A stretch of DNA of 28,683 nt from Enteropsectra breve (taxonomy: Eukaryota > Microsporidia). The translations under genes were made by a program, and so were the position numbers. The DNA lies in NCBI GenBank assembly GCA_024243835.1, contig JALPMN010000600.1, positions 1 to 28,683 of the forward strand, written 5' to 3'. The notes below the pieces were generated by a model that did not search any database, had not been told where the DNA came from, and saw nothing but the letters and a program-made list of their open reading frames with translations. Positions 9,631 to 17,361 of the stretch are shown in pieces (position 1 is the stretch's first letter; the number at the start of each line of letters is the position of its first letter).

Positions 9631-10320
9631 ATAAACATTCCAAAATGTTTACAAATAAAGAAAGGAATTAAACAATAGAGTGCGTTCAATTAAAATTCAA
9701 AATACACGGCTTTCGTGCATAGCACTAGATTAAATGTCCAAGATTTGAGCATGTATTAAAGGCTTGCAGGAATAAAAACTGGCAGCGACAAAGATAGGTC
9801 CTTAGCACTATCTATACGCTAAGTATGAAGAGTTGTTACCTTTGAAGGCATTTATCGTTGTATTTAAAACGAGATTTTCATAAGAAGTACGCATGTTAAG
9901 GTATGAAATTTCCTTTCTATAGTTTCTGAATCCAGCTTGCCCATACGCTTCAGACTATGAATGCTGAATACCAGTTCATGGCTGAAAAACTTAACTCAAT
10001 GCATGTATTGAATATATTGTAATGTGTTTAATTTTGCTTTTTAATTACATCAAAATCGCATTTTTGTTTAAAAAGGAAAATTTCATGATGCCTAGAGCTT
10101 TAATATATTGCTCCTTGTAATCTGTTCAAAGGAATTGTGCCTGCCCTTATAATAAAAAATAGAAATAATGGTTTGTTTAGCATACTATACAAATGCTCAA
10201 CAACATTTTTTTGATAATGACAGGTATATGACTCCATGATACTTTATATATTTCTTCGATCAGTAATCAAAGTATAATTTCGTAAAATGACTCTTTAAGT
10301 CTTAATAAGGCTGCTAGCAT

Positions 10321-10401
10321 GGCCTATAAAATAACAAACGAGCCGAGTCAAAGCATCGGCAGGCCTGTATGATTGGAGTAGCACCAGTAGTTATTTTAGC
10401 C
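10321..10401 (+). ncRNA. candidate structured RNA with nested stems
   Basis: A perfect 9-bp stem pairs TAAAATAAC (10327-10335) with GTTATTTTA (10390-10398). It is extended by GGC/GCC (10321-10323 with 10399-10401) across a 3-base bulge. Inside sits a 5-bp hairpin, GCCGA (10342-10346) with TCGGC (10356-10360), and a weaker TGG/CCA pairing near 10374-10386. A competing GGCCT/AGGCC pairing is possible. It is not a tRNA, as there is no T-loop, and I recognise no family. Strand is arbitrary because a stem reads equally well on both. Transcription is unproven. Confidence 0.3.
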
Positions 10402-10858
10402 CAGGATGAATGACAACTTTAGAATGTTACAGTGACCAATTCTTTTTATACTTGTATATAGCACGATAAAAGCACAAAAAGTTGGTTGGACGAAAACATC
10501 CCGAGACATAAATCCCTAAACAATTACATGCTTGGGTAAAACAATTAAGCCTATGCTAACCAACTAAAGAAATACAATATAAATGGCTAGATGAAAATTT
10601 GCCGTACTATCCTTTACTGTCCTCTTTTTTATATGCCAGCTAAAGTTTACAAAGCACATAGTAGCAAAGTTGCAGAATTGTATGCCAATATGCCAGTGCA
10701 AAATATTATTTGACAATAAACAATACATTCATCGCACCTCAAAACTAAAAACACTAATACTACACTCAAAAATGCCTTCCCCTACACAAATAATAGCTAC
10801 CTTGCCTGGCAGGCTTATAGAAACGAACAGTCTTATGAAAGATAAAAACGTAAATGAT

Positions 10859-11296
10859 TTAATCGCAAATTATGGCTTTGCCTCCAACTCTAGCAATTTC
10901 TTCTTCAGCATTCTTTGTGAAATATCTTGCTTTGACAACAACAGGCCTCTCAAGAGACAGTTCTCCGCCGATAACGACGTGATAACCGAAATCACGGGCA
11001 TCAATGACTGGAACGGCATCATTCTCCATGAAAGAAGCCCTCTGCTCTACAGGAATGAGATTCCACAGACTGGCAGCGGATATTGGCTTGGCCCATGTTG
11101 CGTTTTTCTTCACGTGATAGATAAGCTCTCCTCTCTTTCCAAAGTAGTCCGGATGGTATCTCTGGAACCATGTCTTCATGAACTTAAGACCACCACAATT
11201 TCCTCTTCCACTGGGATGCTTTCTATGCTTGTTTGTTCTTCCATATCCATGAGCAACTTTTCCTCTTAATTTACGGCATTTTTTTACGTGACTCAT
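10859..11296 (-). CDS. RPL27A: 60S ribosomal protein uL15 (L27a/L28)
   Basis: A 145-residue protein, the usual length for eukaryotic uL15. The basic N-terminus contains [15 protein letters not shown], then [13 protein letters not shown], then the [13 protein letters not shown] stretch. The C-terminal half has [23 protein letters not shown] and the closing [16 protein letters not shown] segment. All are conserved across eukaryotic L27a. It binds 25S/28S rRNA in the large subunit. In several fungi, and in some microsporidia, ribosomal protein genes keep small introns near the start; none is needed here. The ATG at 11296 has a CCC triplet three bases upstream and two AAATTT blocks, the strongest start signal of the window, fitting high expression. 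It is divergent from the DHR1-type helicase. Confidence 0.97.
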   Translation of the reverse strand: MSHVKKCRKLRGKVAHGYGRTNKHRKHPSGRGNCGGLKFMKTWFQRYHPDYFGKRGELIYHVKKNATWAKPISAASLWNLIPVEQRASFMENDAVPVIDARDFGYHVVIGGELSLERPVVVKARYFTKNAEEEIARVGGKAIICD

Positions 11297-11299
11297 GAA

Positions 11300-11325
11300 G
11301 GGTCTTAAAATTTTTCAAAAATTTT
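11300..11325 (-). promoter_or_regulatory. doubled AAATTT block plus CCC upstream of uL15
   Basis: On the minus strand AAAATTTTT (11325-11317) and AAAAATTTT (11315-11307) are followed by CCC (11302-11300), three bases before the ATG at 11296. Confidence 0.55.
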
Positions 11326-12093
11326 GAGTGGAAATTGCAAAATAAATATTTACTGTTTAACATAAACAGGATACGAGGCTCAGCAGTAGCCAATAAAGAA
11401 TTAGTTACCAGCAGGCAAAAATTTACTTAAAGATATTTCAGGAGTTGTGTGCATCCATAACGGCCTTGCATTATGAAAACAAGTTTTAGAATAATTTTAA
11501 AAAATTTCAGCTTATTTTTTACTTCTGCTGAGGGATTACTAGGTCTTTAATCTTCCCTACTGATAAAATTCTCTTTGAGTTGTGTTGAATTAGTATTGAA
11601 GAAACGCATTACATAGGACTATAAAGCCACACAAAGATGACTTGAAGCAACAAGTTGCAAAAGGCACCGTAATAATTTGAAAGGTGTTTAGTTTGATGGC
11701 ACAAATCAATACAATAGCCTTTTGGTAAGAGTAAAGATTTTAGTTTAAAATCGCTGGCAGTTTAATTTTGCTTTTGTAAAGTTTTTAATACAATTTCAGT
11801 GTTGAGTGCGGGCTACTGGTGTTATTGTGTCTTTTTCTCAACGGCATTAAAATGCCAATTTATCTGGACTCGATTAGTGTGATCGTATTACAAAAGTTTA
11901 TAAGATCTTCTTAGTTACTCCGAATTAACATCAGAAGGTCTTACAAATAAAAGATCGCATCTAAACTTTAATTGATTTTCGCCAAAATCTACGAGAATCG
12001 GTATTTTTAATAAGAAAAATATCATGTATATTGGCTTTGTATGCATGCTTCTGATTTTGTCCGATATTTTGCTTTCTTAACTTAGTGAAATTG

Positions 12094-12106
12094 AAAATTT
12101 TTAAAA
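12094..12106 (+). promoter_or_regulatory. AAATTT-type signal of the DHR1-type helicase
   Basis: AAAATTTTTAAAA ends 13 bases before the ATG at 12120. A true CCC triplet is lacking; only ACC occurs. Confidence 0.45.
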
Positions 12107-12119
12107 CTCACCATTGAAA

Positions 12120-14351
12120 ATGAGTAAAAAAACAGACAAACTCACCAAATACTTAGAAAAGAAAAAAACGCAGGCGAGAAGAGATGATTTACTGCACCAA
12201 ATAAAAGAATTGTCTAAAAATCCAATTACTAAGCTAAAGCCCGCCGAAAAACCAAGAAAAAAAACACGCAAAGCGAAAGCTTCCGACTTTGAAAAAATAA
12301 TATTTTCTGAGAGCAGTGCCACAAAGGCCGAGGCCCATAGAAGTGACAATGCACAGTGGCTTTCTTCGGCGAATGGAGAGGATTTTTTAACAAGCGTTGA
12401 ACCTGGACAATTAGACCATGGAGACGCCGGCCAAAACTTACCACATGCATCCAGCACATCTTTTAAGCACTATGAAATTAGTACGCGCAATGCCGATATT
12501 GAAAATAAACGCAAAGAGCTAGAGGTTTACTACCAGAAGTATGAGATCATATCGCACATTAAAAATAACCTAATTTCCTTTATTGAAGGAGAGACAGGAT
12601 CAGGAAAAAGCACTCAAATACCTCAGTTTCTGCTCGAAGCGGGCTTTTCTGAAAATGGGCTTATTGGAATGACACAGCCGCGAAGAATTTCTGCCATTGG
12701 GGTCTCGGAAAGGATAAATGTTGAGCTTAATGAGAATTTTGCAGGCTATGCAATCAAATACGCATCCAGCGTCACGGATAACACCAAAATTAAAGTGATG
12801 ACTGAAGGAATCCTGCTGAGAGAAATCAGTAATGGCTTTTTGCTGCAAAAATACACGGTCATATTATTAGACGAGGTTCATGAGAGGAGCGGGGCGATAG
12901 ATGTAATTATAGGCCTGTTGAGCAAGATTATATCTCTCCGCGCTACGACGAGCAGTCCTCTTAGGCTATGCCTGATGAGTGCCACGGCAAATTGCTCTGC
13001 ATATTCACAAATATTGCAGGGCATAGCCCCATTCAAAATACGTGCCAAAAAGCACCATGTGGGTGTATTCTACGAAGCAACGACAGATAATGATTATAAA
13101 AGCGCGATATTTAAGAAAATAATGGAAATTCTGTCCACAGAAAAGCCAAGATACGATGGATCCTGCAGCGACGATAAAATAGGTGATGGAAGCAAGGCAA
13201 TACTTGTGTTTTTGCCAAGCAAATCAGATATATACACTTTGAAGAATACGCTAGAGACATCTGGCAAAAATATCAAGATCCTTCCGCTGCATTCTGGACT
13301 TTCAAAAGCCGAGCAGGCAGCCGTCTATAAGCACTACAACTGCCGAAAAGTGATTCTTTCTACCAACATCGCTGAAACATCAATTACTATCGATGATGTA
13401 GTATATGTTATTGACAGCGGCAGAGCAAAATATAAAGTAAGCGATGAATCATCACTGAAGTACTACATAGACTTCATCAGCAAGAGCAGTGCCAAGCAGC
13501 GTATGGGGAGGGCAGGGCGTGTCATGCCTGGAGTGTGCTTTAGGATGTACAGTGGAGACACGTTTGAGTCTTTTAGAGAAGACTCGATTCCTGGTATTTT
13601 CATGGAGCCTCTTGATGGACTTGTGCTGCAGCTAAAAGCGCTCGGAATTGCAAAGATAGAAAACTTCCCATTCATTAGTCCCGTGCGAAAGGAAAATATT
13701 GATGCTGCAGTCAAAAATCTGCAAGGTCTTGGCATCCTCACAGGCAGCGCAGAAATAACTCCGATAGGCAATTATATCGCCCGAATAAACATTACACCGA
13801 AAGTTGGAAGACTGTTGTGTATGAAGAACACGGAGGATGTGTACTATGAGCTTTCAGTTGTTGCCGCAGCACTGCATTTAGGGTTTGAGCTGAGAAAAAC
13901 CAAATTTAGTGAACATCTTTTTTACAACGCAGGAAGCGATCTGATTGTCTTCCTGAGAGCATTCAAAGATTATATCAAGGCACACAACAGAGGAGACTTT
14001 TGCAAGCGCATCGGAATATCACCGCATAGTATGGAAGAAGTGCACAAACTGGCGGCATATCTATTTAAACAAAATACAAAACAACTGGCAGAAAGGAAGA
14101 TGCCACTCGATGAGCAAAGCTGTGAAAAAATATGCAAGTGCATATACTTCGCATTTTCAGATAACATTGCACTGTTTTCTGGGGATGTCCATGTATACAG
14201 GAATGGCGATGTTCGAATAGATGGGAACAGCATAGAAAGTGCTAATAATCACATTGTATTTGAGCATATTGTGTGTGGAAAATCGCACGAATATGCCAAA
14301 AACATTACAATTGTCAAAAAAGAATGGTTAAAAATGCCATTGCTTGAATAA
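12120..14351 (+). CDS. ECM16: DEAH-family RNA helicase, DHR1/DHX37 type (18S rRNA maturation)
   Basis: A 743-residue SF2 helicase. A basic N-terminus (KLTKYLEKKK..., about 7-30) matches the DHR1/DHX37 leader. The core has GETGSGKST (157-165), QPRR, a DEVH box in place of DEAH at 251-254, SAT, the STNIAETSITID segment and the QRMGRAGR motif. The winged-helix, ratchet and OB regions follow, and the protein ends in an ITIVKKEWL segment like the end of the OB region in Dhr1. The stretch after DEVH (IGLLSKIISLR, then SPLRLCLMSAT) resembles Dhr1 more than Prp2/16/22/43. Dhr1 separates U3 snoRNA from pre-18S rRNA. The start is ATG 12120, as the TTG two codons earlier is not a likely start. Dhr1 assignment is probable; another DEAH helicase is not excluded. 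Confidence 0.88.
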   Translation: MSKKTDKLTKYLEKKKTQARRDDLLHQIKELSKNPITKLKPAEKPRKKTRKAKASDFEKIIFSESSATKAEAHRSDNAQWLSSANGEDFLTSVEPGQLDHGDAGQNLPHASSTSFKHYEISTRNADIENKRKELEVYYQKYEIISHIKNNLISFIEGETGSGKSTQIPQFLLEAGFSENGLIGMTQPRRISAIGVSERINVELNENFAGYAIKYASSVTDNTKIKVMTEGILLREISNGFLLQKYTVILLDEVHERSGAIDVIIGLLSKIISLRATTSSPLRLCLMSATANCSAYSQILQGIAPFKIRAKKHHVGVFYEATTDNDYKSAIFKKIMEILSTEKPRYDGSCSDDKIGDGSKAILVFLPSKSDIYTLKNTLETSGKNIKILPLHSGLSKAEQAAVYKHYNCRKVILSTNIAETSITIDDVVYVIDSGRAKYKVSDESSLKYYIDFISKSSAKQRMGRAGRVMPGVCFRMYSGDTFESFREDSIPGIFMEPLDGLVLQLKALGIAKIENFPFISPVRKENIDAAVKNLQGLGILTGSAEITPIGNYIARINITPKVGRLLCMKNTEDVYYELSVVAAALHLGFELRKTKFSEHLFYNAGSDLIVFLRAFKDYIKAHNRGDFCKRIGISPHSMEEVHKLAAYLFKQNTKQLAERKMPLDEQSCEKICKCIYFAFSDNIALFSGDVHVYRNGDVRIDGNSIESANNHIVFEHIVCGKSHEYAKNITIVKKEWLKMPLLE

Positions 14352-14352
14352 A
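14347..14352 (+). terminator. poly(A) signal AATAAA spanning the DHR1 stop codon
   Basis: The TAA stop (14349-14351) lies inside AATAAA, so the signal needs no separate 3' untranslated sequence. Confidence 0.4.
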
Positions 14353-14683
14353 TCAGCATTTTTTATATTCTACGTCATTTCGTTACGATTTAGTACTGCA
14401 CTACTGCCAAGATGGGCGCGCTCCGATGCACTATGTTTTATTGTTCAACACTGCGATGCAGGGGTTTTGACCAAAGGGTGTCTCTCTAGATGTGAAACTA
14501 AACTCACAAACTAAAAAAGCGAAATAGTATTGTTTATTGCACCTATATTGGCTAAAAACAACGGGTTTATTTCAATTGATGACAAATAGATAAAAATAAG
14601 TCTTTTCGGCTGTATTTATTTAAAAAATGCTGCAGATGTAGTTGGGTGTGCTTGGATAAATATTTATTTGTGGACTATCCATA
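14352..14683. other. convergent intergenic region with a GC-richer patch
   Basis: 332 bases between the helicase and the orphan gene. A patch at about 14391-14500 is clearly GC-richer than the surroundings. It holds a 25-codon ATG frame (14412-14489) overlapped by a longer ATG-less frame ending near 14518. Neither resembles a known protein. CGATGCA occurs twice (14424-14430 and 14454-14460). Confidence 0.5.
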
Positions 14684-15121
14684 TTAAAAATGAGCTCCAT
14701 CAGTGCCGGTTTCATGCTTTCTATGCTGCGGCATAGCTTTTTTATTGTTGGAAGCGCTATCAATAATGCTCATCGGGATTGTTTTGTTGTTTTTTAGAAA
14801 TGGGTTGTTTTGTATCTTAGGAAAAATTTCATTGTTAAGTTTGTAGTAATTGGTATACTCGGTGTTATGATCGTCATATTTGAACTTCTTGAGGACTTTT
14901 GCAGGACTGCTGTCAGCCGCTCTCTTTTCAATTTGGTGAAATGCATCGATCAGATCACTGAAGTTGAATGTTCTCGCATTCTTCGCGCTTGTGTCTATAT
15001 GCTGTGTATTTTTGCTCTGTGCGACAGGCTTTTCCATATTTTTTGGATCGAACGCAATGGTCTTCGACCTCTTGGACCTTCTTTTGATTGTGCTATCAGT
15101 GTTATCAGAAGAAAAAATCAT
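14684..15121 (-). CDS. orphan basic protein with PP1-docking-like motif
   Basis: A 145-residue protein without a recognised family. The longest frame starts at 15208, but the internal ATG at 15121 has both signals: AAATTT (15138-15133) and CCC (15129-15127), five bases before the ATG. I therefore choose it. The N-terminus has a basic cluster, RRSKRSK (about 13-19), that could act as a nuclear localisation signal, directly followed by KTIAF, which fits the RVxF pattern used to dock on protein phosphatase 1. That short pattern also occurs by chance. The rest is polar, rich in Asn, Lys and Ser, with no membrane segment, and ends in HRKHETGTDGAHF. Length plus start signals make it a likely real gene; function is unknown. 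Confidence 0.65.
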   Translation of the reverse strand: MIFSSDNTDSTIKRRSKRSKTIAFDPKNMEKPVAQSKNTQHIDTSAKNARTFNFSDLIDAFHQIEKRAADSSPAKVLKKFKYDDHNTEYTNYYKLNNEIFPKIQNNPFLKNNKTIPMSIIDSASNNKKAMPQHRKHETGTDGAHF

Positions 15122-15523
15122 AGCAAGGGCAGAAATTTCGCTGTAAAAACTAAGATTCCGTGCATGCCTGGCACTGATATATACCACTAAGCACAAAGAC
15201 TTGGGCATTGTCGAGCGGTGTTCTTGGCATTTGCCAATAAATTTTTAGAAAGGCAGAAATCATTGGAGCTTTGCTTCTCTTCTGTATCTAAAAATTATTA
15301 AGTGTCTCTTATTATTTATAACAATTGCAATAAAAACGCGCTGTATATCGCATTGTAGCGTAACTTTAAAGCATCTTTAACTCACCAACAATTTACAGAC
15401 ATTAATAACACGATGCTCTCTGCTTACTGTGTTATGATACAGAGAAAAAGCTGAGACTTTGCTGAATAGAAATATAAATACTTTGCTCTTAATAGGAGAA
15501 TAAAAACAGTGTGATTAACCTCT
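15122..15523. other. intergenic region, orphan gene upstream / eIF4E downstream
   Basis: 402 bases, A/T-rich. An ACAGAGA heptamer at 15438-15444 recalls U6 snRNA, but the flanks do not fit. No gene seen. Confidence 0.55.
15127..15138 (-). promoter_or_regulatory. AAATTT and CCC start signals of the orphan gene
   Basis: Minus strand AAATTT at 15138-15133, then CCC at 15129-15127, five bases before the ATG at 15121. They decide the start in favour of the inner ATG. Confidence 0.5.
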
Positions 15524-16072
15524 CTAATATTTATTTTTAAAATTATTTCTCTTCTTTTGCTTGCTAGAACTATCGTATCCTTTGTTGTGGAAGGAAAAAT
15601 TAAAACTGATAGCCGGCAAGTTGAGAAGTGTCTTCCAACATTCAATTATGTCATCATTCTCGTGTGCAGAAGAAACCCAAAGTGAAATTCGGAAAGACGG
15701 GGCTTTCTCATTGATTACACACCCGTTGATCACGCTAAATGCATTAACATAGCACAAAGCGGCTGTTCTGCGCCACACGTTGTTTATATTTTCCTTCATG
15801 CTCTGAGGAATTTCCACAATGATTCTTCCCCCGTTTATGTTCTGACTGTCCTCCCACATTGGCATTATGTTATCTTTAAAAAGATAAAGATCGTTCATTT
15901 TATGCAGCCCGATTTCTCCAATTTGATCCAGAGAATCAAGTAATTCACCTTCGGAGGAAAATTTGCATACATTTTTCAGCATATCTGCCCAGTCTTTGCG
16001 AGGGTTGTCTGTGAGCGTATTTATCTGGAAGTAGTTCCAGGCGGCTTTATCTGCTCCTGCACTTGTGCTCAT
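15524..16072 (-). CDS. TIF45: translation initiation factor eIF4E (mRNA cap binding)
   Basis: A 182-residue cap-binding protein. Cap-stacking tryptophans are present: W28 (human W56 position) and W73 followed by E74 (human W102/E103, in PMWED). W132 matches human W166, in ISLW. W12 and W100 match human W43 and W130. LYLFKDNIMPMWED and GGR (81-83) fit the family well. The dorsal tryptophan used to hold eIF4G and 4E-BPs (human W73) falls at L45 in KFSSEGELLDSL. Human W46 is F15 and W113 is I84. The basic tail (KQKKRNNFKNKY) is local. The longest frame begins at 16165, but family alignment and an AAATTT block nine bases upstream favour the ATG at 16072. The gene follows the same strand as the orphan and CLASP genes. 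Confidence 0.92.
   Translation of the reverse strand: MSTSAGADKAAWNYFQINTLTDNPRKDWADMLKNVCKFSSEGELLDSLDQIGEIGLHKMNDLYLFKDNIMPMWEDSQNINGGRIIVEIPQSMKENINNVWRRTAALCYVNAFSVINGCVINEKAPSFRISLWVSSAHENDDIIECWKTLLNLPAISFNFSFHNKGYDSSSKQKKRNNFKNKY
15530..15535 (-). terminator. poly(A) signal AATAAA inside the end of eIF4E
   Basis: Minus-strand AATAAA lies within the last codons (AAT AAA TAT TAG), just before the stop at 15526-15524. Confidence 0.35.
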
Positions 16073-16081
16073 GGCATTAAA

Positions 16082-16087
16082 AAATTT
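16082..16087 (-). promoter_or_regulatory. AAATTT block upstream of eIF4E
   Basis: Minus-strand AAATTTTTTAA lies just upstream of the ATG at 16072. Only GCC, not CCC, precedes the ATG. Confidence 0.4.
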
Positions 16088-16200
16088 ATTCTTTTTAAAT
16101 GAATGGTTGCATTTTAAAAAATCTATTTCTGCACAACAGAATGTACAGACAAAGGCGTTGTACATTGTGATCAGACTTGCAATAACATTATTGCAGGGGT

Positions 16201-16413
16201 TTATATAGTGGAATGCTTTAGAAAATGCAAGTGTTTCTGTATTGCATTATTCAAATAATCAAAGAGAAGGGATGCTACTGAAATAAAATCGGTTTTATTA
16301 CAGGAAATGGTGATTGAAATGCTTTCTTGTGCTCCAAGCTTTTTACTGAATTTAATTACAGTTAAAATTTTATTAGTAGACACACCTTCAGGCTGTGTTC
16401 TCCATACTTCCAT
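16201..16413 (-). CDS. doubtful 70-codon ORF upstream of eIF4E
   Basis: An ATG-started frame of 70 codons, same strand as eIF4E and 129 bases upstream of it. It is not flanked by a clear CCC or AAATTT signal. Its second half (SISITISCNKTDF...) has a hydrophobic spacing vaguely like the last strand-helix part of eIF4E, so a decayed partial eIF4E copy is conceivable. However, frames of this length are expected by chance in this much A/T-rich DNA. A TGA closes the frame nine codons before the ATG. Confidence 0.2.
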   Translation of the reverse strand: MEVWRTQPEGVSTNKILTVIKFSKKLGAQESISITISCNKTDFISVASLLFDYLNNAIQKHLHFLKHSTI

Positions 16414-17356
16414 TGCATTGTTGCTTGCTATATAATTTCATGGTGCTCTGCAGTTACTACCTATACTATAATCACATGCGGGTAATTATTTTAATGAGGA
16501 GTATCAAGAAGACAGGAAAAAGCCACTTTTCATGACTTTTTAAAAATGGGGTAGATAAGGACAAACAAAATACCATTTTATCTGCCAAATTTTGCATTGT
16601 AGCGCGTGAGTAATGATTTAACAAGTCAAGCTTGTAAATATCGCCCAGTGTAATGTTTTCCTTTTTCCGCTATAAGACTCTATTTTCAAATAGTTTTGAA
16701 ACAAATGCAAAGAAGAATTCTTGTGAAAGAAGCATCGCTGTAAGCGGCAGCCTGGTATTTCTCTATGGAAGACACAGATCATTTGAAAATAGGCAAAGAC
16801 ATATTTAGATATCTACAAGCAAAGTTTATTTTGAAGACAAATAAAGTCCTTACGGCAGCCGAAATTTCGTAAAAATTACCACCAAAACAATAAAACTGGT
16901 TTATATAGTTAGCGGAGCACCAAAAATAGTAGCTATGGTTCACAAAATAGTTTTGGCAGACTTGTTTTGTTAAATATACAAAATGGGAAACATGTATCTT
17001 ACTGAGAACAAATGTTAATCGGAATCTAAACAAGCCTTAATGCTTCTATCCAGTAGTCAACAATGGCTCTCAAATCGCAGTCTTTGCTATTCTGTTGCAA
17101 GTATTAAATCAATAAGTGCAAAGCTCTAGATTCTATTGCGAGAAGAATTATATTGTAAACTGTTTTTTGCTTGGAAAAACTATTTGGATCCTTTTCGGCA
17201 TTTACAATTTTATAGAGGGTCTTGCACAGCATGCACATCACTCCCAACATCCACAGTCAGGCGGATCCATGTAGTCTCATACGCTTGATATAAATAATGT
17301 TAGTGATATAAATAATGTTAGTTAGAATAAAAAATAGTTTGGCTTTCCATAAAATT
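16414..17356. other. intergenic region, 0.94 kb, with hairpin and tandem repeat
   Basis: Contains a 9-bp hairpin, GGTAGATAA (16550-16558) with TTATCTGCC (16578-16586), with one G-U pair when read as RNA and a 19-base loop. It also holds a GC-richer patch (about 17221-17285) and the 18-bp tandem repeat listed separately. An 84-codon minus frame (16779-17033) starts with TTG and is not called. Confidence 0.55.
17287..17322 (+). repeat. perfect 18-bp tandem duplication
   Basis: GATATAAATAATGTTAGT occurs twice without a mismatch (17287-17304 and 17305-17322). A partial third copy is not seen, although the next bases (TAG) continue in similar composition. It lies 35 bases beyond the CLASP stop. 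Confidence 0.9.
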
Positions 17357-17361
17357 TTATT
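17356..17361 (-). terminator. poly(A) signal AATAAA overlapping the CLASP stop codon
   Basis: Minus-strand AATAAA covers the TAA stop (17359-17357). Confidence 0.4.

Larger units (their letters stand above)
9608..10858. other. 1.25 kb intergenic region with a structured segment
   Basis: It lies upstream of the E2 and downstream of uL15. Most of it is featureless A/T-rich sequence without credible frames. The exception is a fold at 10321-10401, listed separately. A T5 run at 10443-10447 could end a polymerase III transcript, but no A or B box is visible. Confidence 0.6.
11297..12119. other. divergent intergenic region, uL15 / DHR1-type helicase
   Basis: 0.82 kb between two outward-facing genes, with AAATTT blocks at both ends. 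The middle is A/T-rich, has no frame worth calling and no RNA gene that I recognise. Confidence 0.6.

Noticed and set aside
10670..11269. 199-codon frame on the + strand
   Set aside because: It largely overlaps the unmistakable uL15 gene on the other strand; it is an antisense shadow.
14341..14518. Open + frame running past the DHR1 stop, as a sign of a frameshifted C-terminus
   Set aside because: The helicase already ends in the segment expected near the end of Dhr1 (ITIVKKEWL), and the other frame shows no helicase-like sequence.
15436..15450. GATACAGAGA, as in U6 snRNA
   Set aside because: The bases that follow do not match the U6 core, and the U6 intramolecular stem-loop is absent.
16779..17033. 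84-codon frame (-)
   Set aside because: It starts with TTG, has a Phe/Tyr-rich composition typical of translated A/T-rich DNA and no start signal.
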